Positions 35,050-48,760 of a stretch of DNA of 64,000 nt are shown here, piece by piece. A program made the position numbers and the translations under genes. Position 1 is the stretch's first letter. Every line of letters starts with the position of its first letter. Origin of the DNA: Bidens hawaiensis (Eukaryota > Streptophyta > Magnoliopsida > Asterales > Asteraceae). The stretch is from contig JAIQDT010002057.1 of assembly GCA_021521415.1 (NCBI GenBank), positions 1 to 64,000 on the forward strand. The letters are read 5' to 3'. Under the pieces are notes generated by a model. That model was not told the DNA's origin, did not search any database, and worked only from the letters and a program-made list of their open reading frames with translations.

Positions 35050-36555
35050 TTGAAAGATAACATCTGGGTGGAGGCTATGCAGGAATAGTTGGCTCAGTTC
35101 AGAGACTTACATGTTTGGGTTTTGGTTGACAAACCTAGACGAAAATATGCAATTGGAACCAAGTGGGTTTTCAGAAACAAGAATGATGAAAGAGGGATTT
35201 TTATTAAGAACAAAGCAAGACTGGTAGCTCTATGGTGCTTACAAGAGGAAGGAGTAGACTTTGAAGAAGTCTTTGCTCCAGTTGCAAGACTAGAAGCAAT
35301 CAGAATCTTTCTAGCATATGCAGCATCCATGAACATAAAAGTCTATCAATTGGATGTCAAGTCTGCATTTCTGAATGGAAATATTGATGAAGAAGTGTAT
35401 GTGACACAACCACTAGGATTTGAAGATCCTATCCATCCAAACAAGGTGTACAAGCTTAGCAAAGCATTGTATGGACTACATCAAGCTCCTAGAGCTTGGT
35501 ATGATGAGCTGTCAAATCACCTGTTGGATAATGGATTATGCCGTGGTGCAATAGACAAGACTTTGTTTTACAAGAAATGGAAGAAAGATTTACTGCTTGT
35601 AAACAAGTGTATGTTGATGACATCATCTTTGGTTCTACAAATGAACAGATGTGTAAGGACTTTGAAAAGGTGATGAAGTCAAAATACAAGATGAGTTCTA
35701 CGGGAGAAATGAATTTCTTCCTTGGACTTCAAGTGCAGCAGAAGGTAGATGGTATCTTTATAAATCAAGCAAAATATGTTCATGAAATTCTTAACAAGTT
35801 CAAGTGCCAGGATTACAAGACAGTGTCCACACCAATGGACACACATGAGAAAATGGTACCTGATGAAAAGGTGGAGCCAGTAGACCAGCATGAGTATAGG
35901 GCTAAGATAGGATCATTGATGCATCTAACAGCATCTAGGCCAGATATTATGTTTGCTATGTGTGTTTGTGCAAGAGTTCAAGCCAATCCAAAGGTCTCCC
36001 ACATGTTGGCAATAAAGAGGATATTCAGATATCTTAAAGGAAAACCAGACTTCGGGATTTGGTACCCAAAGAACTCTTCTTTTGACTTGATAGCCTTCAC
36101 AGATAGTGACTATGATGGTTGCAACATGAGTAGAAAATCAACTTCAGGAGGCTGCCTGTTTCTTGGAAACAGCTGGTGTCTTGGCAATGCAAGAAGCAGA
36201 CTACTGTGTCCATCTCAACTGCTGAAGCTGAATACATTGCTGCATCTGCATGCTGTGCATAGGTTTTATGGATACAAAATCAACTGTTGGACTATGGTGT
36301 GAATTTCTTACTCCTATCTTAATTGATAACACTGCTGCCATGTTTATTGTTAAGAATCCTGTGCAACACTCTAAGACTAAACACATTGAAATTAGGCATC
36401 ACTTTATTAGGGACTGTAGTGAAAAAGGCTTAATAGAAATGAAAAGGGTAGATACATCTGACAATTTGGCTGATTTGTTCATCAAACCTTTAGATAAGAC
36501 CATCTTTCATTTTCTGTTAAAATGCCTAGGTATGATAAATGCTGATGAAATCTGA
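35050..36555 (+). pseudogene. Copia RT and RNase H, broken
   Basis: RT motifs [60 protein letters not shown] and catalytic YVDDI (35607-35622), then RNase H motifs LIAFTDSDYDG and ID-TAAMFIVKNP-type sequence ending LADLFIKPLDK and LGMINADEI. Frameshifts near 35590 and 36170-36260. The start is obscured by a stop at 35086. The GQKQ-like and KLKG motif positions of copia RT are otherwise normal. Confidence 0.9.
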
Positions 36556-37167
36556 TTGATGATGTGTGCCTAAGTGAGATGCTTTCTGATTATCTATACT
36601 ACTCACTGTGAATATTTGCTTGATTTGTTGCTATGCTTGACTGATATTTTTGATGCCATAAATCATGATTTGTGACTTGTTTATATGAAAGATATCATGC
36701 ATTTGATGTTCATGTTCTCTGTTGTGCATAATCGATATACTTTGTAGATTTAAGTATTTCGAGCATGGATCTATGCTTGATGCTGTGTTTGTTGCTCCTC
36801 GAGCACAAGCAATGCCACTTGAAAACGTTTCGAAGTATTTCGAGCACAAATGACATGTCTCAGCTGCTCGAGCATAGACATGCTCTGGAAAATTTCATAA
36901 AGTACTTAGAGCACATGTCTATTTCTCGAGCACATCATCAAGCCTTCATAAAGTCTTTCGAGCACATGCATTGTAATGATAAATTTCAAGCTAAGTCAAT
37001 CGAGCACAAGCTTTGACATGATACATTTCAAGTCTGCTCGATAAGACTTGTGTGCTCGAATGAAAGATTTGTCAATTCTGAATGAATTGTGTGAAATTGT
37101 GTGCAAGTTTTGAAATGTTTGCTAGTTAACTGTTCTTAAAAGACAATATTGTTTTCAAAATCATATT
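36556..37167 (+). repeat. Copia spacer with first part of the internal CGAGCA array
   Basis: Non-coding after the RNase H stop. From about 36757 to 37060 carries eight or more TCGAGCA words. Interrupted at 37167 by the Tekay-like element and continues at 47601. Confidence 0.8.
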
Positions 37168-39512
37168 TGTGACATTCGTCAATTTCGGGTCTTGTTTGTA
37201 TTCGTTTTTGTATTTGTTTATTATGTAAACCGACCCGATTTGTAAACCGAAGCTTATGTTATAATCAAAATGATGGATTTATGTTACAATATTGTTTCAC
37301 ACTTGTTGGGTCTTGAAAACATCCTATTTTTATTTTTATTATTTATTTATTTATTTTTGTTGTTTTGTGTTTTTGTCTTGATCCATTTTGCATGAAAACT
37401 CTTGTGTCTCACACCCATATTTGACCACCACCTTTACTCTTCATTTTCCCTTGCTACAACTCTAAAAAAAAACTCTCTCAAACATCAAAGATTCAAGGTT
37501 ATCTTCTTAAGTGTTCTTGAAGGTTTTTAGTCTTTCATCTTAATTATTTTATGTAGCCTTATTAATACTTATTTATGGTTGTGCAACATATATATAATAT
37601 ACACCCCTTGTTTACCTTTGGTAGTTACTTCTCCGATTCCGGTCGGTGAGGTTTCGGACCTCATAAGGCAAGGCTTCATGGAGGACTTCGTGTCCTTGAT
37701 ATATATACATCTATATAACTTGTTCATACATATTAATCTTGCTTATTTTAGTTTTGTTGGTCATGTTTACAAGTTCCATGGTTATGGGTTTTTAAGAGTC
37801 TACGCTTCGATTTAACGGTAAATAGCTCTAAACCGTAAACCGAACTTTGTTACTAGTTTTGTTAAATAATTGTTTAAACATACTTATTGTTAGATCTAAG
37901 TTTCTAAAATCATTTTTACAAATTCTATGGTTATGGGTTTGTAGAATCTTACCTCGGTCTTAACCCGAAACACGATCCGAACCGAAAACCGAACTTTTGT
38001 TTAAAGACTTTATTGTTAACTTTTGGTATTTTTTATTTGTACATTATTATATAAGTTCTTTAGCGTTTAGACATGTGGAAACCATCTATGAACTTGTTGT
38101 GAGATGGAAACCGAACCAAACCGATTCTTACTCGCTTAAGACACACACAAATGTGTTTTTTTAGCCATCAAGACTTGTATATTTCTTTAAAAATAGTTAC
38201 AAATTGATTTTTAAATATTTTCTTAAGTACTTGGAAATGTTGGATCCAACTTGATCTCATAACAAAGTTTGGACCGACAAAACCGAACACTCACTTAACG
38301 TGCGTTGTTAGTTCTAAAACAATGGAACTACATACTTGGTTAAGTCTTATTAAATTTTATTGAGCTATCTCATAATATTAAATATTTTGGAAAGTTGACT
38401 TTAGGTTTGACCAATTATCAAGACCCGAACCGACAACCCGAACACTCGATAAAAAAAACCCGTTTTAGTATCTTTATTCCAAAGGGATTTGCATTCTTGC
38501 ATTTTATCCACCTTATTACTAAACATAGGTTGAGTAAATATTAAGGTTAGATACTTTAACCCAGTTTCGAGCAAACTTACATTTTTAAAGGGTTATTATT
38601 ATAAATTCTTAAATAGTTACATTTTAAAACCTTGAACTTTAATTATTTACATTTCTCAACATTTATTTTGTTTAAAGACCTTCAAGACAACCTTTCTAAA
38701 TTCAAGACTTCTTTTCTTTTTAGGCATTGTGCGTTAAATTCGTCGTTCCAACAAATCTCCAAATTATCATCTTTCAAGTTTACTACTTGAAGGTGAGTAC
38801 TTTATACCCCATTTTCCATCTTTTATTTTAGGGGTGACATTTCATACTTATTCAACAAAATGCTTTATATTTGAATCTTAAACCACAAACGTAGTTATAT
38901 ACTTTACCTAAATAATTGCTCGATTTGGTGTTCTATGCTTATATGCCTATGTGTTTGTCGCTTTTGGTTGGTGGAACTATAAAATCCTAGACTATTTGGC
39001 ATCCCCTTATAGCAAGGTGTCATTAACGTAATGCAATTAACGATAACTATAAAATCCTAGACTATTTGGCATCCACTTATAGCTATGAGTCGCTAATGTG
39101 TTTAGCGATATCTATTTATCCAAATTACCACTTTTATTTATCGTTTCGTATGCAAGTTTTGTGGCTATCTTTATTATATACTAATATGATTAAACTTATG
39201 AATTGCTCACCAAACTTTGTGTTGACAAACTTTATTTTATGAAATGTTGCAGGTTTGCATCTTGGTTGATTTATGATTGTGAAGAAAACGACATCAAAGA
39301 CCTTCGGATATTAATAAAAATGAACAATATCAAATTTGCCATATTTTGTGATATCTTGTTTATGGTTATTTTATGGAAAATTGTTATGTGACATTTTCGA
39401 TGTTGTGAAATGAAATGAGTTTATTAAATACTGTCACTTTAATTAGTGTCATGTGCTTATGGACAATCGTTACACCTCGGCAAGTTCCGCCACCTTTGGT
39501 CGGGGTGTGACA
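37168..39512 (+). repeat. 5' LTR of the Tekay-like element, lacking the TATA segment
   Basis: Relative to the 3' LTR it lacks 22 bp between 37425 and 37426, the piece that holds CCTATATATA. Contains an internal duplication of the AACTATAAAATCCTAGACTA block (38970 and 39048). Confidence 0.92.
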
Positions 39513-39515
39513 GAT

Positions 39516-39527
39516 TGGTATCAGAGC
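39516..39527 (+). other. Primer-binding site (tRNA-iMet type), Tekay-like element
   Basis: TGGTATCAGAGC, three bases after the LTR end. Confidence 0.9.
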
Positions 39528-40472
39528 CCTGACAATAGGATAGGTGGTTAGACGTAACGACATAGTATTGTTATGCTTAGGGTCCTATACGTGTGCTCAT
39601 ACGTTTTTACTCTATTTTGATTGTTCATATCGCATATTATTTATAAACTTGTTTAAAATTCACCAATATCCCAGATGTTCACATACACACACTTTCATAG
39701 TATTTCCAAGGTATCCTTACCTTAAAACGCAAAAAGTAGATTTTCATTGTGTTTTATGGATTACAAGATTAACTTGGATCCCGTTAATTATAATCCCTTA
39801 AAGGTTGTATTTATATCAGGTTCGTAGCCCTCATAGGAAGCGAGACATTATAAAACGACTATTTGACAAAAAGATTCCAAGAATCGAAGGTGATTTACTT
39901 ACCTGGAATGGTGGGATTATAGTGCTCATTTTCTAGGCCACAAACCATGTTATACATGTCAATACTTTAAGTAGTCGAATGCGAGCGTTCCGGTCGCCAT
40001 CCTAATTTTTCGGTGTCAAAACAATAGAACTACGGTGATTCGTGGACTAGTGCTTTGACATGACGTTGTATCCCGATTTATGGTGTTATTATCGTTATTT
40101 GAGTCGAAAACATGAAAAAGTTGCGGTGATTCGTGCACATGTTTAGACTCCAACGTTTTGTTTTATAAAATTTTTTTTTTGAGTTGGAATATCAAATCAT
40201 GGTGGTTCATTTACGATTTTCCGACTGTATAAACCTCAAAATCTCAAATTTTTAAGCTTTAACCCCTCAAAATCTCAAAATCATTTACGATTGTTTCCGG
40301 TTTGTTGTTTATATACAAAGATTTATATTTTATCTAACACTAACATCTACTCCTCACTAACTCTAGGATTCACAATAAAAAAAAATTAACTTCACCTTAT
40401 TCTTATTTTATACACTCTCATATCCATTTCTTTTTACCTAAAACTTATTCCATTTCTTTATAATCTTTTAGC
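39528..40472 (+). other. Untranslated leader of the Tekay-like element
   Basis: About 950 bp between primer site and gag start; no coding similarity recognised. Confidence 0.6.
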
Positions 40473-42896
40473 ATGCCTCCACTAAGACCGCGCAAGAGCA
40501 CCAACCGACGTATGGCTGCTTTTATCGTCAAGCAAATGGCCGCTGTGATTCCCGAACTTGTAACTCAAATCCAAGCTACCCAACCTCCTCCACCCGTTGT
40601 TGCACCCGTTGAACCCAAACCCGTATCCTACCCATATAAGCAATTTACTAGTGCCAACCCAACGGAATTATGGGGTACGAACTGTGCAACTACCTTGTTG
40701 CAATGGTTCGAGTCTATGGAGAATGTGTTTAGATATAGCGAGTGCCCCGAAGTGAAAAAGACAAATTTCGCTTCTAGCATGTTTAGAAAAACCTCTCTAA
40801 CATGGTGGGGTAGTGCCATGCATCTCCAAGGGTCGGAAACGGCTATGGCTCTTCCATGGTCCGACCTCAATGCATTCATGATGAAGAAGTTTTGTCCCAA
40901 ACACGAACTTCAAAAGCTTGAGGAGGAATTTTGGAACCTCAAGCAAGATAGTGGTGATAACGCCGCATACTCACTCCGTTTCCATGAGTTGAGCATTCTC
41001 GTCCCTCATTTGGTTACCCCGGCTGAGCGTGAGCTTGACAAATACATTGGGGGTTTACCTATGCAAATCTGGGACTCAGTCATGAGTAGCAAACCCGTGA
41101 ATCTTAAGGATGCCATTACTCTAGCTGGTGCGCTATCGGAGAATCATGTGAAAGCGGGTACCCTAACCCTCAAGAAACCAAATGAAAAAGCCAAACCCGA
41201 GCCCGCACCACAAGCCAAGGTTAAACCCGCACCACAAGCCATTAAATACTCCAACCCTTCCCGTCACAAAAATAACAACAACAAGAAGAAACCCAAAACC
41301 AACTACCGAAACTATGCCGTTACCCAACCCCAACCTCAACAACAAACCCAAATTCCACCCCAAACCCGAAAACCCTATACCGGTACCGCCCCACTATGCA
41401 ACATTTGCCAACTCCATCACCCACCAAACATGCCTTGTCGCCATTGTACCATTCGTAACCGACTTGGTCATCTCAACACCACATGCCGATCCGCACAACG
41501 AACCCAACCTAACCAACCAAACCAACCAAGAACTTTTCCCCAAAATACTCAACACCGATATGCACCATACCCACCAAACCAACCTCAACAACCCCGAGCT
41601 TGCTACAATTGCGGTGACCTTAACCATTTCCGCAACAATTGTCCTCGCCTCATCCTTACTAACCAAACCATGACCGCACCTTACTACCAAACTCAAGCTT
41701 ACCAAGTTCAAACCTACCAACCTCAACTTTCCCAACACAATGCACCACTCATCCAACCCATCCAAGCCATACAAGCACCACCTCCTCCACCACCGCAAGC
41801 ACCTCAAGTTAACCAAGGCAATCTAGGACGAGCTTTCATGATGAGTGTTAATCAAGCTCAAGCGGCAAACGATGTTGTGAACGGTATGTTTTTAGTGAAC
41901 CAACATTTGGCTTCCATTTTATTTGATACGGGTGCCGATAGAAGTTTCATTTCTTTGAAATTTGAGTCGAAAATTGCCGTGTCTCGAACCAAGCTTTCCC
42001 GGTCGTTTTCTGTTGAAGTCGCCAATAGTAACTCCATCACCATAAATTCCGTCGTCCGCGATTGTACTCTCGTTCTTGCTAACCATAAATTCTCCATCGA
42101 TCTCATCCCGATGCAAATGGGAAGTTTTGATGTCATAGTAGGCATGGATTGGTTATCTTTGCACCGTGCCGAAGTTGTTTGCTTCGATAAATTCATTCGC
42201 ATTCCGCTTGTCAACGGTAAAATCCTTAAGGTCTTCGGAAAAGCTACTTCGAGAAGGCTTAATCTCATGTCATGCTCTCAATCGCAAAAATACTTACGCA
42301 AAAAGTGTGCTCCGCTCCTAGCTCTCTTGGCGAAAAAAGACAAAAAGGAAAGGAAAATCCAAGATATTTCTATTGTTCGTGATTTCCTAGATTTCTTTCC
42401 CGACGATGTCACCGGTCTTCCATCCGTTCGTCCGATTGAATTTCGAATCGATCTTGTGCCCGGCGCGATGCCCGTGGCGAAGGCTCCTTACCATTTAGCC
42501 CCGTCAGAAATGCAAGAATTATCGAACCAACTCGAAAAACTTTCCAATAAAGGTTTCATTCGTCCTAGCTCTTCTCCTTGGGGCGCTCCTGTTCTCTTCA
42601 TGAAAAAGAAGGATGGTTCGTTTCGTATGTGCATCGATTATAGGGAACCTAAAAAACTCACCATTAAAAATCGTTATCCCTTGCCACGAATCTACGACCT
42701 ATTCAACCAACTTCAAGGCGCAACTTGCTTCTCCAAAATCGATCTTCGATCAGGTTATCATCAATTGCGTGTTCGCGAAGAAGACATTCCAAAAACCGCT
42801 TTCCGTACTCGATATGGACATTTCGAATTTTTGGTTATGCCCTTCGGGTTAACAAATGCACCCGCGGTGTTTATGGACCTCATGAACCGCGTTTGA
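40473..42896 (+). pseudogene. Gypsy gag, protease and RT N-terminal part
   Basis: An uninterrupted frame of 807 codons. Capsid region with [26 protein letters not shown] and [13 protein letters not shown] (residues about 50-240), a Pro/Gln-rich stretch, zinc knuckle [14 protein letters not shown] (about 377), protease with [12 protein letters not shown] (Asp about 485) and [11 protein letters not shown], linker [10 protein letters not shown] and RT with [33 protein letters not shown] and [12 protein letters not shown]. It stops with TGA at 42894-42896, just before the RT catalytic motif. Downstream pol continues in the same frame, so the stop is a lesion, not a gene end. Confidence 0.93.
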
Positions 42897-45150
42897 AAAC
42901 CATTCCTCGATAAATTCGTTATTGTCTTTATTGATGACATTCTCATCTTTTCCAAATCTAAAGCCGAACATGAGCATCATTTGCGTTCCATTCTTGAGCT
43001 TCTTAGAAACGAACGACTTTATGCCAAGTTCTCCAAATGCGAATTTTGGCTCGAGCAAGTTCAATTTTTGGGACATATCATAAACAACAAAGGTATTCAT
43101 GTTGATCCCGCTAAAATTGAGGCCGTTAAGGATTGGAAAACTCCAACGACTCCCACGGAAATTCGATCCTTCCTCGGTTTAGCCGGATATTATCGACGTT
43201 TCATTCGAAACTTTTCCAATATCTCTTTGCCTCTTACCTCCCTCACTCATAAAGGAAAACCATTTGATTGGGGTTCGAAGCAAGAAAAAGCCTTTTGTAC
43301 TCTCAAGAACATGCTTTGCAATGCTCCTATTTTAACCCTTCCTGATGAAAACGACGATTTCGTGGTATTTTGCGATGCCTCTCATCAAGGTCTTGGTTGT
43401 GTCCTCATGCAACGAGGTCAAGTCATCGCTTACGCATCAAGGCAATTTAAGGTCAACGAGAAGAACTACACGTCTCATGATCTCGAACTTGGTGCCGTTG
43501 TTTTCGCTCTCAAAATCTGGAGACATTACCTTTATGGTACGAAATGTGTGGTTTTTACTGATCATAAAAGCCTTCAACACATTTTTGACCAAAAAGATCT
43601 CAATATGAGACAACGACGATGGGCCGAATTACTTAGTGATTACGATTGCGAAATTCGTTACCATCCCGGTAAAGCGAATGTTTTCGCCGACGCCCTAAGT
43701 CGAAAGGTTAATGTTAAATCCGTTCGGCTTCTAAACGTTGTCGTTCAAACCGATCTTTAAATTCGAATCTTCCAAGCTCAACGTACCTCCGTTGAAGAAG
43801 GTAACATGTACGACGAAATGTCATGTGGAGCCGAACTTCAACTCGAAACCAAACCCGATGGTCTTTTGTACTTTCTCAATCGTTTGTGGGTTCCAAATCG
43901 CGATGACCTTAGTACTTGTATACTCGACGAAGCTCACAATTCGCGGTATTCCGTTCATCTCGGTGCGGATAAGATGTATTTCGATCTTCGTGCTACCTTT
44001 TGGTGGCCGGGTATGAAAAAGGATGTAGCATTATTCGTATCTAAATGTCTTACTTGCTCAAAAGTTAAAGCCGAACATCAAAGACCTTTTGGTCTACTCG
44101 AGCAACCACCAATTCCCGTTTGGAAATGGGAAGACATTGTTATCGACTTTATCACTAAATTACCAACACCCAAAAGGGCAACGATAGCATTTGGGTGATC
44201 ATCGATCGTTTGACCAAATCTGCTCATTTCATTCCGATCCGCGAGAAGTATTCTGTCGAGCAGCTTGCTCAAATCTATGTTCGAGAAATCGTGTGCCGAC
44301 ACAGTTTACTTGACTATTATCTCTGACCGTGATGCTCGTTATACCTCTTATTTTTGGCGTTCACTTCAAGAAGTTTTGGGAACACGTCTCGATCTTAGCA
44401 CCGATTATCATCCTCAAATGGACGGTCAATCCGAACGTACAATACAAACTCTCGAGGATATGCAACGAGCATGTGTTCTTGATTTCGGTGGGAATTGGGA
44501 TTCTCACATTCCATTCATTGAGTTTTCTTATAACAATAGCTACCATTCGAGCATTGAGATGGCTCCTTTCGAAGCTCTTTACGGTCGTAAATGTCGTTCT
44601 CCGATTAGTTGGATCGAAGTCGGTGAAGCTCAAATCACGGGACCCGAAATGGTTCAAGAAGCCACCGACGTTATTGATCGAATCCGTAAGAACCTCCTAG
44701 CTGCTAGAAGTCGTCAAAAGAGTTACGCCGACAAACGGCGAAAACCGATCGAATTTAATGTTGGCGATCTTGTCCTTCTAAAAGTATCTCCTTGGAAGGC
44801 GGTAGCCCGTTTCAGAAAGAAGGGTAAACTAGCTCCTCGTTTCGTTGGTCCTTTTAAAATCTTTGAGCGTGTTGAAAAAGTAGCTTATCGACTCGAACTA
44901 CTGGAAGAACTTACCGGTGTTCATCCGACATTTCATGTTTCAAATCTTAAAAAGTGCTTAGCCGAGAATAATCTCCATATACCTCTCGACGAAGTACATG
45001 TCAATGAGTCGATGGTCTTGGTTGAATGACCCGTTGAGATCATGGATCGCAACGAGAAGAGAACCAAGCGTAGCCGTATTCGGTTAGTCAAAGTTCGATG
45101 GAAATCATGGCGCGACGCGGAATTCACTTGGGAACGAAAGACAAAATGAA
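42897..45150 (+). pseudogene. Gypsy pol: RT end, RNase H, integrase, chromodomain-like tail, broken
   Basis: Continues with the catalytic VFIDDIL (about 42925-42945), [11 protein letters not shown], RNase H ([36 protein letters not shown]), integrase zinc region (HLGADKMY, CLTCSKVK) and core with [12 protein letters not shown] and [11 protein letters not shown]. The C-terminal [22 protein letters not shown] and a chromodomain-like tail (VKVRWKSWRDAEFTWER, about 45090-45140) follow, as in Tekay-type chromoviruses. Breaks: stop 43758-43760, two frameshifts bracketing about 44175-44310, stop 45027-45029 and a shift near 45140. Confidence 0.9.
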
Positions 45151-45210
45151 AGAGAAGTATCCACATTTGATCGCAGCATCGTCTTCGTCTTAATTTCGGG
45201 ACGAAATTTC

Positions 45211-45226
45211 CTAAAGTAGGGGATAC
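45211..45226 (+). other. Polypurine tract of the Tekay-like element
   Basis: CTAAAGTAGGGGATAC directly before the 3' LTR start. Confidence 0.75.
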
Positions 45227-47600
45227 TGTGACATTCGTCAATTTTGGGTCTTGTTTGTATTCGTTTTTGTATTTGTTTATTATGTAAACCGACACGATTT
45301 GTAAACCGAAGCTTATGTTATAATCAAAATGATGGATTTATGTTACAATATTGTTTCACACTTGTTGGGTCTTGAAAACATCCTATTTTTATTTTTATTA
45401 TTATTTATTTATTTATTTTTTGTTGTTTTGTGTTTTTGTCTTGATCCATTTTGCATGAAAACTCTTGTGTCTTACACCCATATTTGACAACCAACATTAC
45501 CCTATATATACACCACCTTTCCTCTTCATTTTCCCTTGCTACAACTCCAAAAAAAAAAAAAAAAAACTCTCTCAAACATCAAAGATTCAAGGTTATCTTC
45601 TTAAGTGTTCTTGAAGGTTTTTAGTCTTTCATCTTAATTATTTTATGTAGCCTTATTAATACTTATTTATGGTTGTGCAACATATATATAATATACACCC
45701 CTTGTTTACCTGTGGTAGTTACTTCTCCGATTCCGGTCGGTGAGGTTTCGGACCTCATAAGGCAAGGCTTCATGGAGGACTTCGTGTCCTTGATATATAT
45801 ACATCTATATAACTTGTTCATACATATTAATCTTGCTTATTTTAGTTTGTTGGTCATGTTTACAAGTTCCATGGTTATGGGTTTTTAAGAGTCTATGCTT
45901 CGGTTTAACCGTAAATAGCTCTAAACCGTAAACCGAACTTTGTTACTAGTTTTGTTAAATAATTGTTTAAACAAACTTATTGTTAGATCTAAGTTTCTAA
46001 AATCATTTTTACAAATTCTATGGTTATGGGTTTGTAGAATCTTACCTCGGTCTTAACCCGAAACACGATCCGAACCGAAAACCGAACTTTTGTTTAAAGA
46101 CTTTATTGTTAACTTTTGGTATTTTTTATTTGTACATTATTATACAAGTTCTTTAGTGTTTGGACATGTGGAAACCATCTATGAACTTGTTGTGAGATGA
46201 AAACCGAACCAAACCGATTCTTACTCGCTTAAAACACACAAATGTGTTTTTTTAGCCATCAAGACTTGTATATTTCTTTAAAAATAGTTACAAATTAATT
46301 TTTAAATATTTTCTTAAGTACTTGGAAATGTTGGATCCAACTTGATCTCATAACAAAGTTTGGATCGACAAAACCGAACACTCACTTAACGTGCGTTGTT
46401 AGTTCTAAAATAATGGAACTACATACTTGGTTAAGTCATATTAAATTTTATTGAGCTATCTCATAACATTAAATATTTTGGAAAGTTGACTTTGGGTTTG
46501 ACCAATTATCAAGACCCTAACCGACAACCCGAACACTCGATAAAAAAAACCCGTTTTAGTATCTTTATTCCAAAGGGATTTGCATTCTTGCATTTTATCC
46601 ACCTTATTACTTAACATAGGTTGAGTAAATATTAAGGTTAGATACTTTAACCCGGTTTCGAGCAAACTTACATTTTTAAAGGGTTATTATTATAAATTCT
46701 TAAATTGTTACATTTTAAAACCTTGAACTTTAATTATTTACATTTCTCAACATTTTTTTTTAAAGACCTTCAAGACAACCTTTCTAAATTCAGGACTTCT
46801 TTTCTTTTTAGGCATTGTGCGTTAAATTCGTCGTTCCGAAAAATCTCCAAATTATCATCTTTCAAGTTTACTACTTGAAGGTGAGTACTTCATACCCCAT
46901 TTTCCATCTTTTATTTTGGGGGTGACATTTCATACTTATTCAACAAAATGCTTTATATTTGAATCTTAAACCACAAACGTAGTTATATACTTTACCTAAA
47001 TAATTGCTCGATTTGGTGTTCTATGCTTATATGCCTATGTGTTTATCGCTTTTGGTTGGTGGAACTATAAAATTCTAGACTATTTGGCATCCCCTTATAG
47101 CAAGGAGTTGTTAACGTAATGAAATTAACGATAACTATAAAATCCTAGACTATTTGGCATCCCCTTATTGCTAGGTGTCGCTAATGTGTTTAGCGATATC
47201 TATTTATCCAAATTACCACTTTTATTTATCGTTTCGTATGCAAGTTTTGTGGCTATCTTTATTATATACTAATATGATTAAACTTATGAATTGCTCACCA
47301 ACCTTTGTGTTGACAAACTTTATTTTATGAAATGTTGCAGGTTTGCATCTTGGTTGATTTATGATTGTGAAGAAAACGACATCAAAGACATTAGGATATT
47401 AGTAAAAATGAACAATATCAAATTTGCCATATTTTGTGATATCATGTTTATGGTTATTTTATGGATAATTGTTATGTGACATTTTCGATGTTGTGAAATG
47501 AAATGAGTTTATTAAATACTGTCACTTTAATTAGTGTCATGTGCTTATGGACAATCGTTACACCTCGGCATGTTCCGCCGCCTTTGGTCGGGGTGTGACA
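45227..47600 (+). repeat. 3' LTR of the Tekay-like element
   Basis: Full copy with the TATA segment at 45503-45510 and an A18-like run near 45550. The short frames repeated between both LTRs are by-products of the LTR duplication. Confidence 0.93.
45503..45510 (+). promoter_or_regulatory. TATA box in the 3' LTR of the Tekay-like element
   Basis: TATATATA followed by CACCACC and a pyrimidine-rich leader; absent from the 5' LTR. Confidence 0.6.
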
Positions 47601-48760
47601 ATGTTTTACAATGGACTTTCTGAAGAAATAACTTTGAAACATTTTAAAATTGATTTGACTAAGCAAAACTGTTTTTGGTGATCTCATAGGAGATATGATA
47701 AGATTATTTAGTTACAAGCTTTGTAGAAGCCTAAGATTTTTTGGATAGAGATTGTATCCAACATTTGGGAAATGATAGAAAACTGTTTAAACAAACTAAC
47801 TCATAGATTATAAGTTTAAAAGGCTTGAAGTACAGTCATTGACATAGTATGGTAGCTTTCCATAATGTGTATTTGCCTATGTGATGTAAACCTAAATCTT
47901 GCTAAGTCTGATGTGGTGAACCATTAGAAGATAAGGTATGTTCTCTAGCATATCTCTCCGAATGATAGACAAAAAGTAATTATCCAATCATACATGAGCA
48001 TGTTGGTGTCTTGGTCTTACAAAAACAAATTTACAAAATATATGAGCAAATATAAATTTAAAAAGAATATTATATAAAGTATAAGTAATAAAATATCATG
48101 ACTTAAGGGGCACCAAGAGAACTACAAGGGTAGGGCATACAAATAAGTCCTAAACACTCTGAATGTAAGGCATGTAAGTCCGGATGGCATGTAAGTCCAA
48201 CGTTCAACCTTATAGTCTGATATACATATATATATATACATATGTATATATATATATAGATATACAAATAAACTGCTCATAGTACTTAAAAACAATTTTG
48301 ACCAAGGCATCAGGGGGTTGAAGTCAAATTGGGGTGATTTGGAGAAAGCTAAATAAGCCTTGAGAAGAGATTAGAGACAACCTGAAAATATAATGATAAC
48401 CATTCTTATCTTATGTCTTAATTGAAATTAGCATGTATCACAGAAAGCATAGAAAATTATGCTAACTATACCAGCTATCAACTTGGCTTAAGTCAAAATA
48501 ATACTAACCATGAAATGGTGTGAATTTGTTTAAACAGTATAATCCCATGTTGAGATCTTTCTATGAAAATATTTTTCAAAGAACAATTAACTGAAATTTG
48601 ATCTCTTACTTCACCATAAACTGAATGCTTGAGTCGGATCAGTGTCCAAATGATCACATTTTATGAGTTATTGAATATTGAACAAAGTTTGTGTGTGAAT
48701 GTGTCTAGACTGCTAGACAAATGATTTGTTGGTGTTTGAAATCAATTCTAAAAAGCTTTA
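47601..48760 (+). other. Copia spacer resumed
   Basis: Non-coding, AT-rich, with a TATATA-rich patch (48215-48265). No gene seen. Confidence 0.6.

Larger units (their letters stand above)
37168..47600 (+). mobile_element. Tekay-like gypsy (chromovirus) retrotransposon nested in the copia element
   Basis: LTRs at 37168-39512 and 45227-47600 (2345 and 2374 bp), TGTGACATTCG..GGTGTGACA, tRNA-iMet primer site, purine tract and gag-pol in gypsy order (protease, RT, RNase H, integrase, chromodomain-like tail). The flanking 5-mers ATATT and ATGTT match at 4 of 5 positions. LTRs are about 98% alike by eye, so this is the youngest insertion of the nest, yet gag-pol already has several breaks. Confidence 0.92.

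Noticed and set aside
37579..37815. Short frame in the Tekay-like 5' LTR, repeated at 45673
   Set aside because: LTR duplication by-product with no domain.
48122..48310. Small hydrophobic frame on the - strand
   Set aside because: Made by a TATA/CATA repeat patch in the copia spacer.
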